Origin: Spirochaetota bacterium
GTDB lineage: Bacteria > Spirochaetota > UBA4802 > UB4802
Direction: 5' to 3'
NCBI GenBank assembly: GCA_040756435.1
Contig: JBFLZD010000010.1
Coordinates: 1 to 64,000, forward strand
DNA length: 64,000 nucleotides
Part shown: one piece after another, positions 18,046 through 28,529 of the stretch
How the letters are laid out: each line of letters begins with the position of its first letter
Position numbering within the stretch: the stretch's first letter is position 1
Program-made: the position numbers and the translations under genes
The notes under the pieces: generated by a model
The model's input: the letters and a program-made list of their open reading frames with translations, nothing else
Told to the model about the DNA's origin: nothing
Database searches by the model: none

Positions 18046-18846
18046 ATGGTAGAAAAAATTAAACATACTGTCATTAATTTTATAAGCGATATCGGTACAA
18101 ATACACTGAATATTATTGCAATGATGGGATATTGTATGCTGCTCTTTTTAGAAGTTGTATATTATTCTAAAGCAGCGTTTGAAAAGCGCCGTGAAATTTT
18201 AAAACAGATGTATTATGCAGGGGTTAAAACGTTTATTGTAGTATCAATAGTTGCACTTTTTACAGGGATGATACTTGCTCTTCAAACAGGGCTTGAATTA
18301 AAGCCGTATCAGCAGCAGGCTCTGGTTGGTAATATTATTATAGCAACGCTAACACGGGAGATGGCACCATTTGTCACAGCAATTATTTTAATTGCTGCAG
18401 TTGGTTCAACCATGGCTGCTGAAATTGGTACCATGACAGTTTCAGAAGAGATAGATGCACTTGAGATGATGGCAATAAGTCCTGTTAAGTTTTTAGTCAT
18501 GCCACGAGTTATAGCTCTTGCCATTATGTTGCCTATTGCTACAATTTATACTAATCTGCTGGGCAGTATTGGGGGTGGTATTGTTGCATACTTTCAGCTG
18601 GATGTAAGCTTTGATGTATATTATACACATGTCCTTGATTCATTGCATTTCAAGGCTACCTATGTTGGGCTTTTGAAAGCTTTTGTTTTTGGTATGATGG
18701 TTTCTACCATCAGCTGTGCTAATGGTTTGCGAGCAACAAACGGAGCGTTAGGTGTGGGGAAAGCAACACGCAATTCTGTTGTGTCATCATTTTTGATGGT
18801 ACTCATTGTGGGATACTATATTACAGCTCTTTTTTATGGAAAATAA
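18046..18846 (+). CDS. mlaE: MlaE-type lipid transport permease
   Basis: A 266-residue inner-membrane permease of the MlaE/YrbE family. It moves phospholipids (Mla system) or other lipids between the membranes. Five hydrophobic segments are visible, and the family signature is strong: ALFTGMILALQTGLELKP, TREMAPFVTAIILIAAVGSTMAAEIGTM, EIDALEMMAISPVKFLVMPRVIALAIMLP. The closing VGKATRNSVVSSFLMVLIVGYYITALF is typical. It is the first gene of an mlaE-mlaF-mlaD operon with gaps of 29 and 23 bases. MlaB and MlaC are not encoded here, which is common in diverged Mla-like systems. Confidence 0.92.
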   Translation: MVEKIKHTVINFISDIGTNTLNIIAMMGYCMLLFLEVVYYSKAAFEKRREILKQMYYAGVKTFIVVSIVALFTGMILALQTGLELKPYQQQALVGNIIIATLTREMAPFVTAIILIAAVGSTMAAEIGTMTVSEEIDALEMMAISPVKFLVMPRVIALAIMLPIATIYTNLLGSIGGGIVAYFQLDVSFDVYYTHVLDSLHFKATYVGLLKAFVFGMMVSTISCANGLRATNGALGVGKATRNSVVSSFLMVLIVGYYITALFYGK

Positions 18847-18875
18847 AATTCTATAGTCATCAAAATGTGTAAATT

Positions 18876-19622
18876 ATGATTGAATTCAGAAATGTTACCA
18901 AAACACTCAGTGGAATAAAGGTTCTCAATAACTTGAGTTTCAAAATTGAAAAAGGTGAAACGTTTGTTATCATTGGGCGTTCAGGTACAGGTAAAACAGT
19001 AACATTAAAGCATATTGCAGGATTGCTTGAACCCGATAACGGACAGATTTTAGTTGATGGTGAACAAATGAACAGTATCAGCAAAAGCCAGAGAGATAGA
19101 TTACGGGAAAAAATTGGATTTGTATTCCAATCAGGGGCATTAATTAACTGGATGACCGTTGAGGAAAATATAGCCCTTCCCCTGTTAGAGCATAAATTGT
19201 ATCCACCAGATGAAATAAAACGAATTGTAGAAGAAAAGATGGATTTATTACAACTCACATCAGCCCGGGATAAGATGCCAGCTGAAATAAGTGGTGGAAT
19301 GAAAAAACGTGCAAGTTTGGCACGGGTTTTGGTACGTAATCCCCAAATTATTTTATATGATGAGCCAACGTCAGGGCTTGATCCAGTGATGTCCAGTTTA
19401 ATTAATACTATTATAAATCAATTAAAAAAAGATTATACAATAACACAGGTTGTTGTAACTCACGATATGGATAGTGCTTATGCGGTTGGTGATAGGATTG
19501 CAATGCTGTATGATGGAAAAATTATACAATGTGATGAACCTGATGGAATACGGAATACTGATAACCCAATTGTACGGCAGTTTATTTCAGGTTCATTAGA
19601 AGGACCAATTGATGTGTTATAA
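18876..19622 (+). CDS. mlaF: MlaF-type ABC transporter ATPase
   Basis: A 248-residue ATPase that powers the lipid transporter with MlaE. Walker A is IGRSGTGKTVTLKHIAGL (about residues 34-51), the Q-loop is GFVFQSGALINWMTVEEN, the signature is ISGGMKKRASLARVL, and Walker B is IILYDEPTSGLDP, followed by the H-loop VVVTHDMDSAY. The FQSGAL form of the Q-loop and SGGM signature are characteristic of MlaF/Ttg2A ATPases. Order and close spacing with mlaE and mlaD support a single transcript. Confidence 0.93.
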   Translation: MIEFRNVTKTLSGIKVLNNLSFKIEKGETFVIIGRSGTGKTVTLKHIAGLLEPDNGQILVDGEQMNSISKSQRDRLREKIGFVFQSGALINWMTVEENIALPLLEHKLYPPDEIKRIVEEKMDLLQLTSARDKMPAEISGGMKKRASLARVLVRNPQIILYDEPTSGLDPVMSSLINTIINQLKKDYTITQVVVTHDMDSAYAVGDRIAMLYDGKIIQCDEPDGIRNTDNPIVRQFISGSLEGPIDVL

Positions 19623-19645
19623 TTATTATACTATTGGAGGGTGAT

Positions 19646-20299
19646 ATGAAACAGGAGATAGCGGTAGGGATAATAGTTATTATAGCTCTTACGGTGTTGG
19701 GCTATTTTACTATAATAATGAGTGGAGAAATCTTTGAAACACATACATATTACCCAATGACAGTTGTGTTTAAGGATGTTGAAGGTTTGTCGGCAGATGA
19801 TAAAGTGCGGGTTAATGGGGTGCTGTCGGGATATGTTGATACAGTAGAATTAATTGATAATAATGTTGTTGTAAAATTACGGTTATATAATCATTTTACG
19901 CTGTATGAAAATTATGAAATTATGGTACGAAATGAAACAGCTCTGGCTGGGAAGTATGTAAGTATTAATCCAGGAACACCTATGGACGAAAATGGCAAAC
20001 AGTATGCAGTTATTACCACCAGGGACAATCTTGTGGGAACTGCAGTTACCGACCCTTTTACACTGCTTTCGCGTCTCATTGCTGATAATAGGGGAAATGT
20101 TAATGCCACTGTTAAGAATTTGCGTGATATAACTGATAAAATTAATTCGGGAAAAGGCACACTGGGCAAGATAATTAACGAAGATACTGTTCATGGACAG
20201 GCAACTGATTTGATCAAGCAATTGCAGGATACTATTGAAGATACCCGTGAACAGGCACCAATAACAAGCTTCCTGCGTGCTGCGTTAACAGCGTTTTAA
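19646..20299 (+). CDS. mlaD: MlaD-type MCE-domain substrate-binding protein
   Basis: A 217-residue periplasmic lipid-binding protein anchored by an N-terminal helix (EIAVGIIVIIALTVLGYFTIIM). The ATG at 19646 has GGAGGGTGAT directly before it. The MCE domain spans about residues 35-120: YYPMTVVFKDVEGLSADDKVRVNGVLSGYVDTVEL, then YENYEIMVRNETALAGKYVSINPGTP. The C-terminal helical part (GNVNATVKNLRDITDKINSGKGTLGKIIN) is the usual hexamer-forming region. It ends the mla operon; a 167-base gap precedes carB. Confidence 0.9.
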   Translation: MKQEIAVGIIVIIALTVLGYFTIIMSGEIFETHTYYPMTVVFKDVEGLSADDKVRVNGVLSGYVDTVELIDNNVVVKLRLYNHFTLYENYEIMVRNETALAGKYVSINPGTPMDENGKQYAVITTRDNLVGTAVTDPFTLLSRLIADNRGNVNATVKNLRDITDKINSGKGTLGKIINEDTVHGQATDLIKQLQDTIEDTREQAPITSFLRAALTAF

Positions 20300-20466
20300 C
20301 AATATATGTTACAATCACGTTAAATTTTTCACAACGATAAAAAAAAATATTGGAATTTTACTTGCACCAAACTCATTGTTCTGAAGTTTTAATGGTTATT
20401 TTAATAAATTTTGATAAATTTTGATATAACGTATTTCAACACCACCTCACAGAAAGGAATGTTTAC

Positions 20467-23400
20467 ATGCCCAGGCGCACTGATATTAAAAAAATTTTGA
20501 TAGTTGGTTCAGGACCAATTGTTATAGGGCAGGCGTGTGAATTTGATTATTCTGGTTCACAGGCCTGTAAAGCGTTACGGGAAGAAGGTTATGAGATAGT
20601 TCTGGTTAATTCCAACCCTGCAACGATAATGACCGACCCTGATATGGCTGATAAAACCTATATTGAGCCAATAACTCATGATATTGTAGCACACATTATT
20701 GAAAAGGAAAGACCTGATGCATTATTGCCTACCGTTGGAGGGCAGACTGCACTGAATATTGCTGTCCAGCTTCATGAAAGCGGGATATTACAAAAATTTG
20801 GTGTTGAACTGATAGGTGCAAAGATTGATGCCATAAAAAAAGCCGAGGACCGGGACCTCTTTAAAAAGGCAATGCTTGATATTGGGCTTCGGGTGCCAAA
20901 TTCGGCACTGGCATCTTCAATTGATGAAGCTTTGAAGGTACTGGAAACCATTCCACTGCCCATTATTATCAGACCCGCCTTTACATTAGGTGGTACAGGT
21001 GGCAATATTGTGTATAATCAGGAAGACTTTGTTGAGCTTGTGCGTAAGGGATTGGATGAATCGCCAATAAGCCAGGTGTTGCTGGAAGAATCCGTCATTG
21101 GTTGGAAAGAGTTTGAGTTAGAGGTAATGCGTGACCTCAAAGATAATGTAGTTATTATATGTTCCATTGAAAACTTTGATCCAATGGGAGTTCACACCGG
21201 CGATTCCATAACTATTGCCCCCCAGCAAACCCTAACCGATAAGGAATATCAAAATTTGAGGGATATGGCTATCAAGATAATACGTGAGATTGGTGTGGAA
21301 ACAGGCGGTTCCAATATTCAGTTTGCAGTAAATCCCAAAGATGGCAGGGTAATGGTTATTGAGATGAATCCCCGCGTCAGCCGAAGTTCTGCATTGGCTT
21401 CAAAAGCAACGGGCTTCCCCATTGCAAAGATTGCTGCAAAATTAGCTGTTGGGCTTACCCTTGATGAAATTGCAAATGATATTACCCGTGAAACACCTGC
21501 ATGCTTTGAACCTACCATTGATTATGTTGTTACCAAGATTCCACGCTGGGCATTTGAAAAGTTTGAAGGTGCTGACACAACGCTTGGCACACAGATGAAA
21601 TCAGTTGGTGAGGCAATGGCAATTGGGCGTACTTTCAAAGAATCATTTCAAAAAGCGCTGCGTTCGCTGGAAATTGACCGATATGGGTTTGGTTCGGATG
21701 GCAATTTGAAACTTGATGCACTTGTTGATGCAATTCCTGAGCGGCAAAGAAATGACATTATTGAACAGAATTTGCGCATTCCACGAGAACAAAGAGTGTT
21801 TTATATCAAGAAAGCTTTAGAGTTACAGTGGAGTGTTGAAAAAATCCATGAATTAACGTCAATAGATCCATGGTTTTTAAATCAATTAAAAGAGCTTGTG
21901 GAAGCAGAACGTGAATTTGTTGCACAGGCTAAACAGGGTTTGCAAAAAGATAATATTCTCAAAATGAAACAATTGGGTTACTCCGACAGGCAGCTTGCGT
22001 TTTTACTTCATAAAGATGAATTGAAAGCATTATACGATAAAGGCCTTGATGTGCAGAAAGACTATTCAAAGCGGTTGAATGAACTGGAAGACAGTATCAG
22101 GAAATTTAGATTTGAGCATGCGATAGTTCCTGGGTACAGGCTGGTTGACACCTGTGGAGGTGAATTTGAAGCATACACCCCGTATTACTACTCTTCGTAT
22201 GATGATGAGGATGAAGCAAAGCATACAACAAAACGCAAGGTCATGATATTAGGTGGTGGCCCAAACCGTATTGGGCAGGGTATTGAGTTTGATTACTGTT
22301 GCTGTCATGCATCATTTGCATTACGAGAAGCAGGTGTGGAATCCATTATGGTAAACTCAAATCCTGAGACTGTCTCAACCGATTATGATACTTCAGACAG
22401 GTTGTACTTTGAGCCATTGACATTGGAAGATATACTGCATATCTATAACAATGAAAAACCTGATGGCGTTATAGTACAGTTTGGCGGGCAAACCCCTTTG
22501 CGGCTTGCACGCCGACTTGAAGCAAATAGCGTTAAAATTTTAGGTACATCTCCTGATTCCATAGACAGGGCTGAAGACAGACAGCGTTTTGCCCAGGTTG
22601 TAAATAAGCTTAAGCTTAATCAACCGGAAAATGGCATAGCATTCACTCGTGAAGAGGCAATTGAGCAGGCAACACGGATAGGGTATCCAGTACTTGTGCG
22701 TCCATCGTATGTACTGGGCGGAAGGGCAATGTCCATCATTTATGATGAAAAAAGCCTATTAGAGTATATAGTGTCTGCTGTGGAACTATCGCCTGAACAT
22801 CCTATCCTTATTGATAAATTTTTAGAAGATGCTTTAGAGATAGATGTTGATGCGCTGTGTGATGGTACGGATGTATATATTGGTGGCATTATGGAGCATA
22901 TTGAACTGGCAGGGATACATTCAGGTGATTCTGCATGCAGTTTACCACCCGTAAGCGTTCAACCTGCCATGATGCAAACAATTATTGAAACAACGACTGC
23001 ACTGGCAAAGGAACTCAATGTTATTGGACTGATCAATATTCAGTTTGCTATAAAAAATGGCATTTTATATGTTCTGGAGGTTAATCCCCGTGCGTCCCGT
23101 ACAGTGCCATTTGTGTCCAAAGCAACGGGCGTGCCGCTTGCAAAGATAGCGGTGTGGCTTATGCTTGGTAAGAAGCTAAGGGATTTTGGATTAATTCACA
23201 TGAAAAAGATTCCCTATGTTAATGTAAAAGAAGCAGTATTGCCTTTCAACAAATTCCCTGGTGTTGATACGTTGTTATCTCCCGAAATGAGGTCAACTGG
23301 TGAGGTGATGGGCATTGCTGCACATTTTGGCGAAGCATTTTATAAAGCAGAATTGGGAGCAGGTGACAGGTTGCCCCTATCGGGTAGCATTTTTTTAAGT

Positions 23401-23787
23401 ATTAACCAGCGGTCAAAGGAGGAACTGCTGGAAGAAATGCGGCAGCTGCATAAAGAAGGCTTTAAGCTTATTGCCACAGAAGGTACCGCGGCGTTTCTCA
23501 ATGAGCATGGTATTCCCTGTGAAAGAGTGTTCAAGGTCAGTGAAGGACGCCCCAATGTTGTTGATATAATAAAAAATAAGCAGGTTGACCTTATTATCAA
23601 TACCCCAACAGGAAAGCGGCCAAAAGAGGATGCCTACACCATACGCCAGGCTGCAGTGCGTTACCGGGTACCTATTATCACTACGCTGGCTGCTGCTAAA
23701 GCTGCTGTACAGGGTATTATTTCTATGAAAAAAGCTGGACAATTTACCGTAAAACCTGTACAGGAGTATCATCTGGAGGTGCAGTAG
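20467..23787 (+). CDS. carB: carbamoyl-phosphate synthase large subunit
   Basis: A 1106-residue full-length CarB, which makes carbamoyl phosphate from bicarbonate, ammonia and two ATP for pyrimidines and arginine. Both ATP-grasp halves are present: the N-terminal [25 protein letters not shown] and the second-half [24 protein letters not shown]. The segments [33 protein letters not shown] and [28 protein letters not shown] are the matching catalytic ends. The C-terminal MGS-like allosteric domain starts near residue 965. It overlaps the pyrR start by one base. The small subunit gene carA is not in this window. Two ACTATCGC octamers lie inside (22120, 22795). Confidence 0.97.
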   Translation: MPRRTDIKKILIVGSGPIVIGQACEFDYSGSQACKALREEGYEIVLVNSNPATIMTDPDMADKTYIEPITHDIVAHIIEKERPDALLPTVGGQTALNIAVQLHESGILQKFGVELIGAKIDAIKKAEDRDLFKKAMLDIGLRVPNSALASSIDEALKVLETIPLPIIIRPAFTLGGTGGNIVYNQEDFVELVRKGLDESPISQVLLEESVIGWKEFELEVMRDLKDNVVIICSIENFDPMGVHTGDSITIAPQQTLTDKEYQNLRDMAIKIIREIGVETGGSNIQFAVNPKDGRVMVIEMNPRVSRSSALASKATGFPIAKIAAKLAVGLTLDEIANDITRETPACFEPTIDYVVTKIPRWAFEKFEGADTTLGTQMKSVGEAMAIGRTFKESFQKALRSLEIDRYGFGSDGNLKLDALVDAIPERQRNDIIEQNLRIPREQRVFYIKKALELQWSVEKIHELTSIDPWFLNQLKELVEAEREFVAQAKQGLQKDNILKMKQLGYSDRQLAFLLHKDELKALYDKGLDVQKDYSKRLNELEDSIRKFRFEHAIVPGYRLVDTCGGEFEAYTPYYYSSYDDEDEAKHTTKRKVMILGGGPNRIGQGIEFDYCCCHASFALREAGVESIMVNSNPETVSTDYDTSDRLYFEPLTLEDILHIYNNEKPDGVIVQFGGQTPLRLARRLEANSVKILGTSPDSIDRAEDRQRFAQVVNKLKLNQPENGIAFTREEAIEQATRIGYPVLVRPSYVLGGRAMSIIYDEKSLLEYIVSAVELSPEHPILIDKFLEDALEIDVDALCDGTDVYIGGIMEHIELAGIHSGDSACSLPPVSVQPAMMQTIIETTTALAKELNVIGLINIQFAIKNGILYVLEVNPRASRTVPFVSKATGVPLAKIAVWLMLGKKLRDFGLIHMKKIPYVNVKEAVLPFNKFPGVDTLLSPEMRSTGEVMGIAAHFGEAFYKAELGAGDRLPLSGSIFLSINQRSKEELLEEMRQLHKEGFKLIATEGTAAFLNEHGIPCERVFKVSEGRPNVVDIIKNKQVDLIINTPTGKRPKEDAYTIRQAAVRYRVPIITTLAAAKAAVQGIISMKKAGQFTVKPVQEYHLEVQ

Positions 23788-24326
23788 TGTGTGAAGAAAA
23801 AGTATTGATGAATGCAAAACAAATTGAAGCAGCAATTAATACAATCAGCAAAGGTATTGTCAAAGAATTTGGTGATATATCAAATGTGGCGCTAGTTGGC
23901 ATACAAACCCGTGGGGTGGAGATAGCCAGACGGATAAAGAAACATCTGGAAACAAGTAGCGGTAAAGAAATAAAAATGGGTACTCTTGATATTACATTTT
24001 ATCGTGATGATTTAGCAACACGGGGAGTGCTTCCGGCAATAAAAGAAACAACAATAACATTCAATATTACCAAAAAGATTATCATTCTTGTAGATGATGT
24101 GCTTTTTACCGGAAGAACAATCAAAGCTGCACTGGAAACATTGATGTCATTTGGCAGACCTCAAATAATACGACTGGCTGTCCTTGTTGACCGTGGTAAC
24201 CGTGAACTTCCTATTCAGCCGGATTATTGTGGCTTGAAGGTGCAGACAAAAGTTAGTGATAAGGTAAAAGTTCGACTTAAAGAAACAGATGATATTGAAG
24301 ATACTGTGTTATACTGCACCGAATAA
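23787..24326 (+). CDS. pyrR: bifunctional PyrR regulator / uracil phosphoribosyltransferase
   Basis: A 179-residue PRTase-fold protein. Its GTG start overlaps the carB stop codon (TAGTG), and GGAGGTGCAGTA lies just upstream inside carB, so the two are translationally coupled. The PRPP-binding motif ILVDDVLFTGRTIKAAL (about residues 97-113) is intact, as are GTLDITFYRDDLAT and VLVDRGNRELPIQPDYCGL, all diagnostic for PyrR. In Bacillus, PyrR binds pyr mRNA leaders with UMP to cause attenuation and has weak uracil phosphoribosyltransferase activity. I find no obvious PyrR-binding hairpin or terminator in the 167 bases upstream of carB. Confidence 0.93.
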   Translation: MCEEKVLMNAKQIEAAINTISKGIVKEFGDISNVALVGIQTRGVEIARRIKKHLETSSGKEIKMGTLDITFYRDDLATRGVLPAIKETTITFNITKKIIILVDDVLFTGRTIKAALETLMSFGRPQIIRLAVLVDRGNRELPIQPDYCGLKVQTKVSDKVKVRLKETDDIEDTVLYCTE

Positions 24327-24340
24327 ATCAAAGAAAAATT

Positions 24341-25213
24341 ATGAAACCCACCTTCCATTGTATTCCATGCCATGTGAACCATAGTTATCGTATTGTATCA
24401 AAACTAAATCTTAATGGAGATAGTTCATTACGTTTAATGCAGGAACTTACGCGCGTTAGCATGGATGGTTTTCCAACTCCTCCTGATTGCGCATATAAAT
24501 TATATAAAACAATTTCGCACGTTACGGGGGTACAGGATCCCTTTAGTGATGAAAAAAAACAAAGCAATGCCTTGATGCTTGATTTGTTACCACAGTTGCG
24601 TGCGTTGTGTTCAGGCAAACAATCAATTCAACAGGCTTTGCGGATAGCTGTTGCTGCAAATAGTATTGATTATGGCATTGGAGATCAGGATTGTGGTACT
24701 TTTTCGGTGCAGTTTAAAAATTTAGTGGATGATATAGAAGTTCCAGATGATTTTTACAATGAATTTATTAAAGCAATGTCACACTCACAAAAGATTCTTT
24801 ATATAGCTGATAATGCAGGTGAGATAGTAGCTGATATGCTACTAATACAACAACTTCCAGTGCAAAAGATTACCTGTGTTGTTCGTGGAAATCCTGTGAT
24901 AAACGATGCAACAATGGAGGATGTGCACTCTGTTGGACTTGATACAATTGTTCCAGTAATTACAACAGGCGATAGTACTCCAGGAATAAACCTTCATAGA
25001 AGCAGTAAAGAATTTTTACATGAACTATCGCAGGCGGATATGGTAATCCTTAAGGGGCAGGGAAATTTTGAAACCATGATAGATGCAAATCTTAAAGGGT
25101 TTGTAAAAAAAGACACAAAACTTTTTTTTATTTTTAAAGTGAAATGCTTGCCGGTTGCGGAATTTTTACAAAAAAATATAGGTGATAGTGCGTTTATACT
25201 ACGGGAAGTATAA
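24341..25213 (+). CDS. DUF89 / ARMT1-like metal-dependent phosphatase
   Basis: A 290-residue member of the DUF89 damage-control phosphatase family, AF1104-like. These enzymes use a divalent metal to remove phosphate from sugar phosphates or damaged metabolites. The N-terminus has a CIPCHVNHSYR cysteine pair typical of the prokaryotic branch. The metal site is visible in ILYIADNAGEIVADMLLI (Asp and Asn), CVVRGNPVINDATMEDV, and ADMVILKGQGNFETM, followed by FIFKVKCLPVAEFL. It follows pyrR by 14 bases and may share its transcript. Two octamers (24969, 25024) lie close together inside it. Confidence 0.87.
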   Translation: MKPTFHCIPCHVNHSYRIVSKLNLNGDSSLRLMQELTRVSMDGFPTPPDCAYKLYKTISHVTGVQDPFSDEKKQSNALMLDLLPQLRALCSGKQSIQQALRIAVAANSIDYGIGDQDCGTFSVQFKNLVDDIEVPDDFYNEFIKAMSHSQKILYIADNAGEIVADMLLIQQLPVQKITCVVRGNPVINDATMEDVHSVGLDTIVPVITTGDSTPGINLHRSSKEFLHELSQADMVILKGQGNFETMIDANLKGFVKKDTKLFFIFKVKCLPVAEFLQKNIGDSAFILREV

Positions 25214-25372
25214 AGCGTCCATATGACCATATCCATTGATTCTTATGAAATTCTTTTAACTTAATTGAGAAAGATTAAGACATTAAAAAATATGTGGCTT
25301 TATAAAAGTCAAGTGCCACAGAAGGGAGTGAAGATTTTTTTGAGGGTCAGAGCCCTGAAGGAACAATAAAAA

Positions 25373-25408
25373 AGGCCGCCCCAAATTTTGTTTTGAGACG
25401 GCCCCTTT
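25373..25408. terminator. bidirectional terminator-like hairpin related to MITE-A ends
   Basis: The arms GGCCGCCCCAAA and TTTTGAGACGGCC flank a short loop, with an A run before and a T run after, so the structure could stop transcription from both sides. It lies between the convergent DUF89 and OFA transporter genes. The right arm GAGACGGCCCC is identical to the right end of MITE-A, so this may be an element reduced to its ends. The word AGGGTCAGAGC, one base from the GGGGTCAGAGC repeat, sits just upstream at 25344. Confidence 0.6.
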
Positions 25409-25432
25409 ATATAAACCTTGTAGCTAAAATGT

Positions 25433-26680
25433 TTATGCAGCTTTTTTCACAGGAGGCTTGAGCAGAGCCATTACTATCATAAGACCAATAACACCCAGTA
25501 CAAGTGTTGGCCAGAAAGCAACCTGATATGAGCCAAATACATCTTTTGCCTGCCCGGATATGATGCCACCTATGATTGCACCAAGGCCGTATGCAAAAAA
25601 TACTACACCATAATTACGTGCATAATTCTTCAAACCGTAGAAAGCAAGTGTAGTAGTTGGTGCTATTGCAAGCCATCCACCCAATATAAGCCAGAATCCA
25701 CAGAAAGCTACTACGTAAAGGATAACATCCCCTTCTTTTGCCAGTAACATCATAATAGATACTGCAATAATTATTAACAGGTTAAGAATTGCTGCACCTT
25801 TTGGAGTAATCTTATCAGTGAGCCAGCCAAAAAGTGGCCGACCTAATGCGTTAAAAATTGCAAAAATCCCAACCAGGGTTGTTGCAGTTTCGCCATCAAT
25901 TTTGATTATTTCACTGCCTACTGGTTTGGAAATACCAATAGCCATCAAACCAGCCAGACAGCCAATGATATATGCTAAAAATAAGCCCCAGAAGGTAGAT
26001 GTTTTTACCATTTCAGAGGAATCAAAATCAACTGCACTTGCTGCTGCAGCAGAAGGTGTCCATCCAGCAGGTTTCCAGCCGGATTCAGGATTTCTAAACG
26101 GAAGTGCAAGTAGTACAATAAGAATTGCAAATGCAATACCAAAATAAAGGAATGTCGTTGAAAGGCCAACTGAAGGTATCAGAGCGCCTGCTAATTTAGC
26201 AGTGATTAACGCTGAGCCGCCAAAACCAGCCAGTACCAGACCTGTGGCAAGCCCTTTTTTGTCAGGGAACCACTGGCCAACAATGTTTATGGGACATCCA
26301 TAAACAATCCCAACACCGCTACCTGCAATGATACCATATGTTAGTATTAAAAGGTTAATGCTTTTTGCTTCTGCAGCAAAGTATGAAAGCGCCCATCCTA
26401 ACCCAACAACAAGGCCGCCAAAAATGGATAACTTTTTGGCCCCCAGTTTAGCCATTATTCTACCTGAGAAAAACATGAGGATTGAAAAAAATGCCAGGAA
26501 AAACATAAATGGCAAATTACCCTGAGTTGCAGTGATACCAAAGCTTTCCGTGATTGGTTTTAAAAATACGCTGTACGAATACACACTGCCCAGGCACAGG
26601 CATATTATCAAGCCTGTAATAACATACACCCATCTACCAGCTTCTGGCGACAGGCCAAAAAGTTTGTTGTGATGTGTCAT
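25433..26680 (-). CDS. OFA (oxalate/formate antiporter) family MFS transporter
   Basis: A 415-residue inner-membrane transporter with about 12 hydrophobic helices. The N-terminal RWVYVITGLIICLCLGSVYSYSVFLKPI and YGIIAGSGVGIVYGCPINIVGQWFPDKKGLATGLVLAGFG segments are diagnostic of the OFA/MFS carboxylate-carrier group. Members exchange oxalate, formate, pyruvate or other small organic acids; the substrate here is undetermined. The ATG has GGAGGATC upstream. The gene is alone on the minus strand, bounded by the hairpin at 25373 and a 227-base gap with a MITE-B copy. Confidence 0.9.
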   Translation of the reverse strand: MTHHNKLFGLSPEAGRWVYVITGLIICLCLGSVYSYSVFLKPITESFGITATQGNLPFMFFLAFFSILMFFSGRIMAKLGAKKLSIFGGLVVGLGWALSYFAAEAKSINLLILTYGIIAGSGVGIVYGCPINIVGQWFPDKKGLATGLVLAGFGGSALITAKLAGALIPSVGLSTTFLYFGIAFAILIVLLALPFRNPESGWKPAGWTPSAAAASAVDFDSSEMVKTSTFWGLFLAYIIGCLAGLMAIGISKPVGSEIIKIDGETATTLVGIFAIFNALGRPLFGWLTDKITPKGAAILNLLIIIAVSIMMLLAKEGDVILYVVAFCGFWLILGGWLAIAPTTTLAFYGLKNYARNYGVVFFAYGLGAIIGGIISGQAKDVFGSYQVAFWPTLVLGVIGLMIVMALLKPPVKKAA

Positions 26681-26782
26681 ATAACCCGATCCTCCTGTAA
26701 ATTTTTAGTTACCTATAGGTTTTATATAAAAAACTATGCAAAGCAAATGTATATTCCTTATATTAGTCAAGAATATTTTTTT

Positions 26783-26899
26783 GGGCACCTCTAAAAACTA
26801 CTTTCTTCCTAAAGTTTTATATAATCGAAAGCAGTTTTATCCTAATATATTGTGCTCACAATGAAACATCCGACAAAACCAGTTTTTAGAAGTTCCCTT
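26783..26899. repeat. MITE-B copy 3, just after the DUF4015 stop codon
   Basis: About 117 bases with ends GGGCACCTCTAAAAAC and GTTTTTAGAAGTTCCC. The middle words GAAAGCAGTTTTATCC and GAAACATCCGACAAAACC are shared with the copy at 17859-17973. It begins nine bases from the stop codon of the minus-strand DUF4015 gene, again at a gene 3' end. Confidence 0.75.
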
Positions 26900-26907
26900 T
26901 ATTTGTG

Positions 26908-27909
26908 TTAAATTGCTTCTTTTTTGTTATTATCCGCTTTTGATATACTCTGCGTTTTGAAGTTGGAGTAAAATTGTCTGGTAACCGCACATGGCTCATC
27001 GTACTGCTGTGAGGCATTCCACCATATAAAACCTTTCACGCCAGCATCATGTACCGCCTGTATTTGTTTTGCCATGTATTCCTGGAATGATAAGCCTGAC
27101 ATGGCAACACGTATTTTAAACGCCTGTATGTACATAACAATCTGGGCATTCTTTGTACGTTCTTTTGCTCTTTTCCCGGTTATAAATACCGTGTAATACG
27201 GATCGGCCATTAATTTTTTACTCCATGTATAGTGGGAGGGATATGCCATGGGGCAGATGACATCAACCACCTGATCAAGCCCTTCCATGCGCTGGCCAAT
27301 AGTATCATTGGTATTGAGAGGTATACGGCCAAATATGTCGCAAGCAACTTTTACATTGTATGGTTGCAATTCTGTTTTTGCTCGTGCTAAGAATCCTTCA
27401 ATAGTTTTAAAACGCTGTTCCAGAGGGACATGTTTCAGTATACCATAATCATTAAAACGTATATAATCAAACTGTATTTCCCTGAAGCCACTTTCACAGG
27501 CTTTTTTTGCAAGTTCTAACCTTCCTTTGATGAGTTCCTCAGGGACAGGATATACTTTTAATCCATCGGGGAACATTACCACACGGGCAATTGGATAAAT
27601 ACCTTGCGAAATTACGTAATCAACATTTTCCTTGGGAATTAAAAACTTATTATTGGATTCATTGTGTACATCAATTACTACTGCATTGAATCCTGCATCT
27701 TTTGCTTTTGTAATAAAATTTTTAAGTAGATTAATATCACGTCCCGATTGTGAGTTTAAGTAAATCCCTTTATAAAACTCAGGTGCAGGCATTGGCTGTT
27801 TGACTTCTTCAACAGTAACCTGCGTATCAGTTTTTCCAAACATCTCAAAGCCAATAAGAATAGCTACTATGGTGATAATACATATAAGCAGTACGGCAAT
27901 CTTTTTCAT
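26908..27909 (-). CDS. putative glycoside hydrolase, DUF4015 family
   Basis: A 333-residue protein with an N-terminal membrane anchor or signal (KKIAVLLICIITIVAILIGFEMF). The rest is a TIM-barrel like DUF4015 (glycoside hydrolase-like): PEFYKGIYLNSQSGRDINLLKNFITKAKDAGFNAVVIDVHNESN, YPIARVVMFPD, and the conserved CESGFREIQFDYIRFNDYG with probable acid/base residues. Later ACDIFGRIPL, DVICPMAYPSHYTW and GVKGFIWWNASQQYDE close the barrel. Its natural substrate is unknown. It acts outside the cytoplasm by virtue of the anchor. MITE-B 3 follows the stop codon. Confidence 0.83.
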   Translation of the reverse strand: MKKIAVLLICIITIVAILIGFEMFGKTDTQVTVEEVKQPMPAPEFYKGIYLNSQSGRDINLLKNFITKAKDAGFNAVVIDVHNESNNKFLIPKENVDYVISQGIYPIARVVMFPDGLKVYPVPEELIKGRLELAKKACESGFREIQFDYIRFNDYGILKHVPLEQRFKTIEGFLARAKTELQPYNVKVACDIFGRIPLNTNDTIGQRMEGLDQVVDVICPMAYPSHYTWSKKLMADPYYTVFITGKRAKERTKNAQIVMYIQAFKIRVAMSGLSFQEYMAKQIQAVHDAGVKGFIWWNASQQYDEPCAVTRQFYSNFKTQSISKADNNKKEAI

Positions 27910-28094
27910 AGTGGTTCCTTTCTGTTAGTTATGATTGTGGTATATGGTTATACTATTGCTAAATTTGTCGACTAAAATATATATTCGTTATATCAAAAAA
28001 CAGTGCTAAAATTTTTATTTACTTATAATGTATGGTTGTTATGTAATACAATGTGTACTACTATATTCTGGCGATAGTTCATGTGTAAACTGCT

Positions 28095-28529
28095 ATGCGA
28101 TTATGGTCATTACATCCAAAATATTTAGACCCTCAGGGAATCGTTGCTGTATGGCGGGAAGGGTTGCTTGCAAAGAAGGTACTTGAAGGCAATACTAAAG
28201 GGTACAGGCATCATCCGCAATTGATACGGTTTGCCAATTACACCCAACCACTGCAAGCTATACAGGCTTATCTTTTCTGGATCTATGATGATGCAAAAAG
28301 GCGAGGCTATCAGTTTTCTGCTGAAAAGATTGACACAAAACCACTGATGGCGTTAATCCCGGTTACTATCGGGCAACTACACTATGAATTTGAACATTTG
28401 CTAAAAAAGGTGTATATTCGCAACAGAGCCTGGTATCAGGAACTATCGCACAAAAAAAAGAATATACAATGTAATCCTGTGTTTTACTATATTGAAGGTG
28501 ATAGCGAGCCATGGGAGAAGAAGCAATAA
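28095..28529 (+). CDS. pyrimidine dimer DNA glycosylase (endonuclease V type)
   Basis: A 144-residue protein. The N-terminal MRLWSLHPKYLDPQGIVAVWREGLLAKKVLEGNTKGYRHHPQLIRFAN is the recognised start of the bacterial pyrimidine-dimer glycosylase family. Later YLFWIYDDAKRRGYQFSAEKID and FEHLLKKVYIRNRAWYQEL also match. By family it removes UV-induced pyrimidine dimers and nicks the abasic site. It overlaps the downstream MFS gene by 19 bases. GCGATAGT lies at 28071-28078, 16 bases before the ATG, and another octamer (28442) is in the coding region. The start has no good Shine-Dalgarno. Confidence 0.78.
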   Translation: MRLWSLHPKYLDPQGIVAVWREGLLAKKVLEGNTKGYRHHPQLIRFANYTQPLQAIQAYLFWIYDDAKRRGYQFSAEKIDTKPLMALIPVTIGQLHYEFEHLLKKVYIRNRAWYQELSHKKKNIQCNPVFYYIEGDSEPWEKKQ

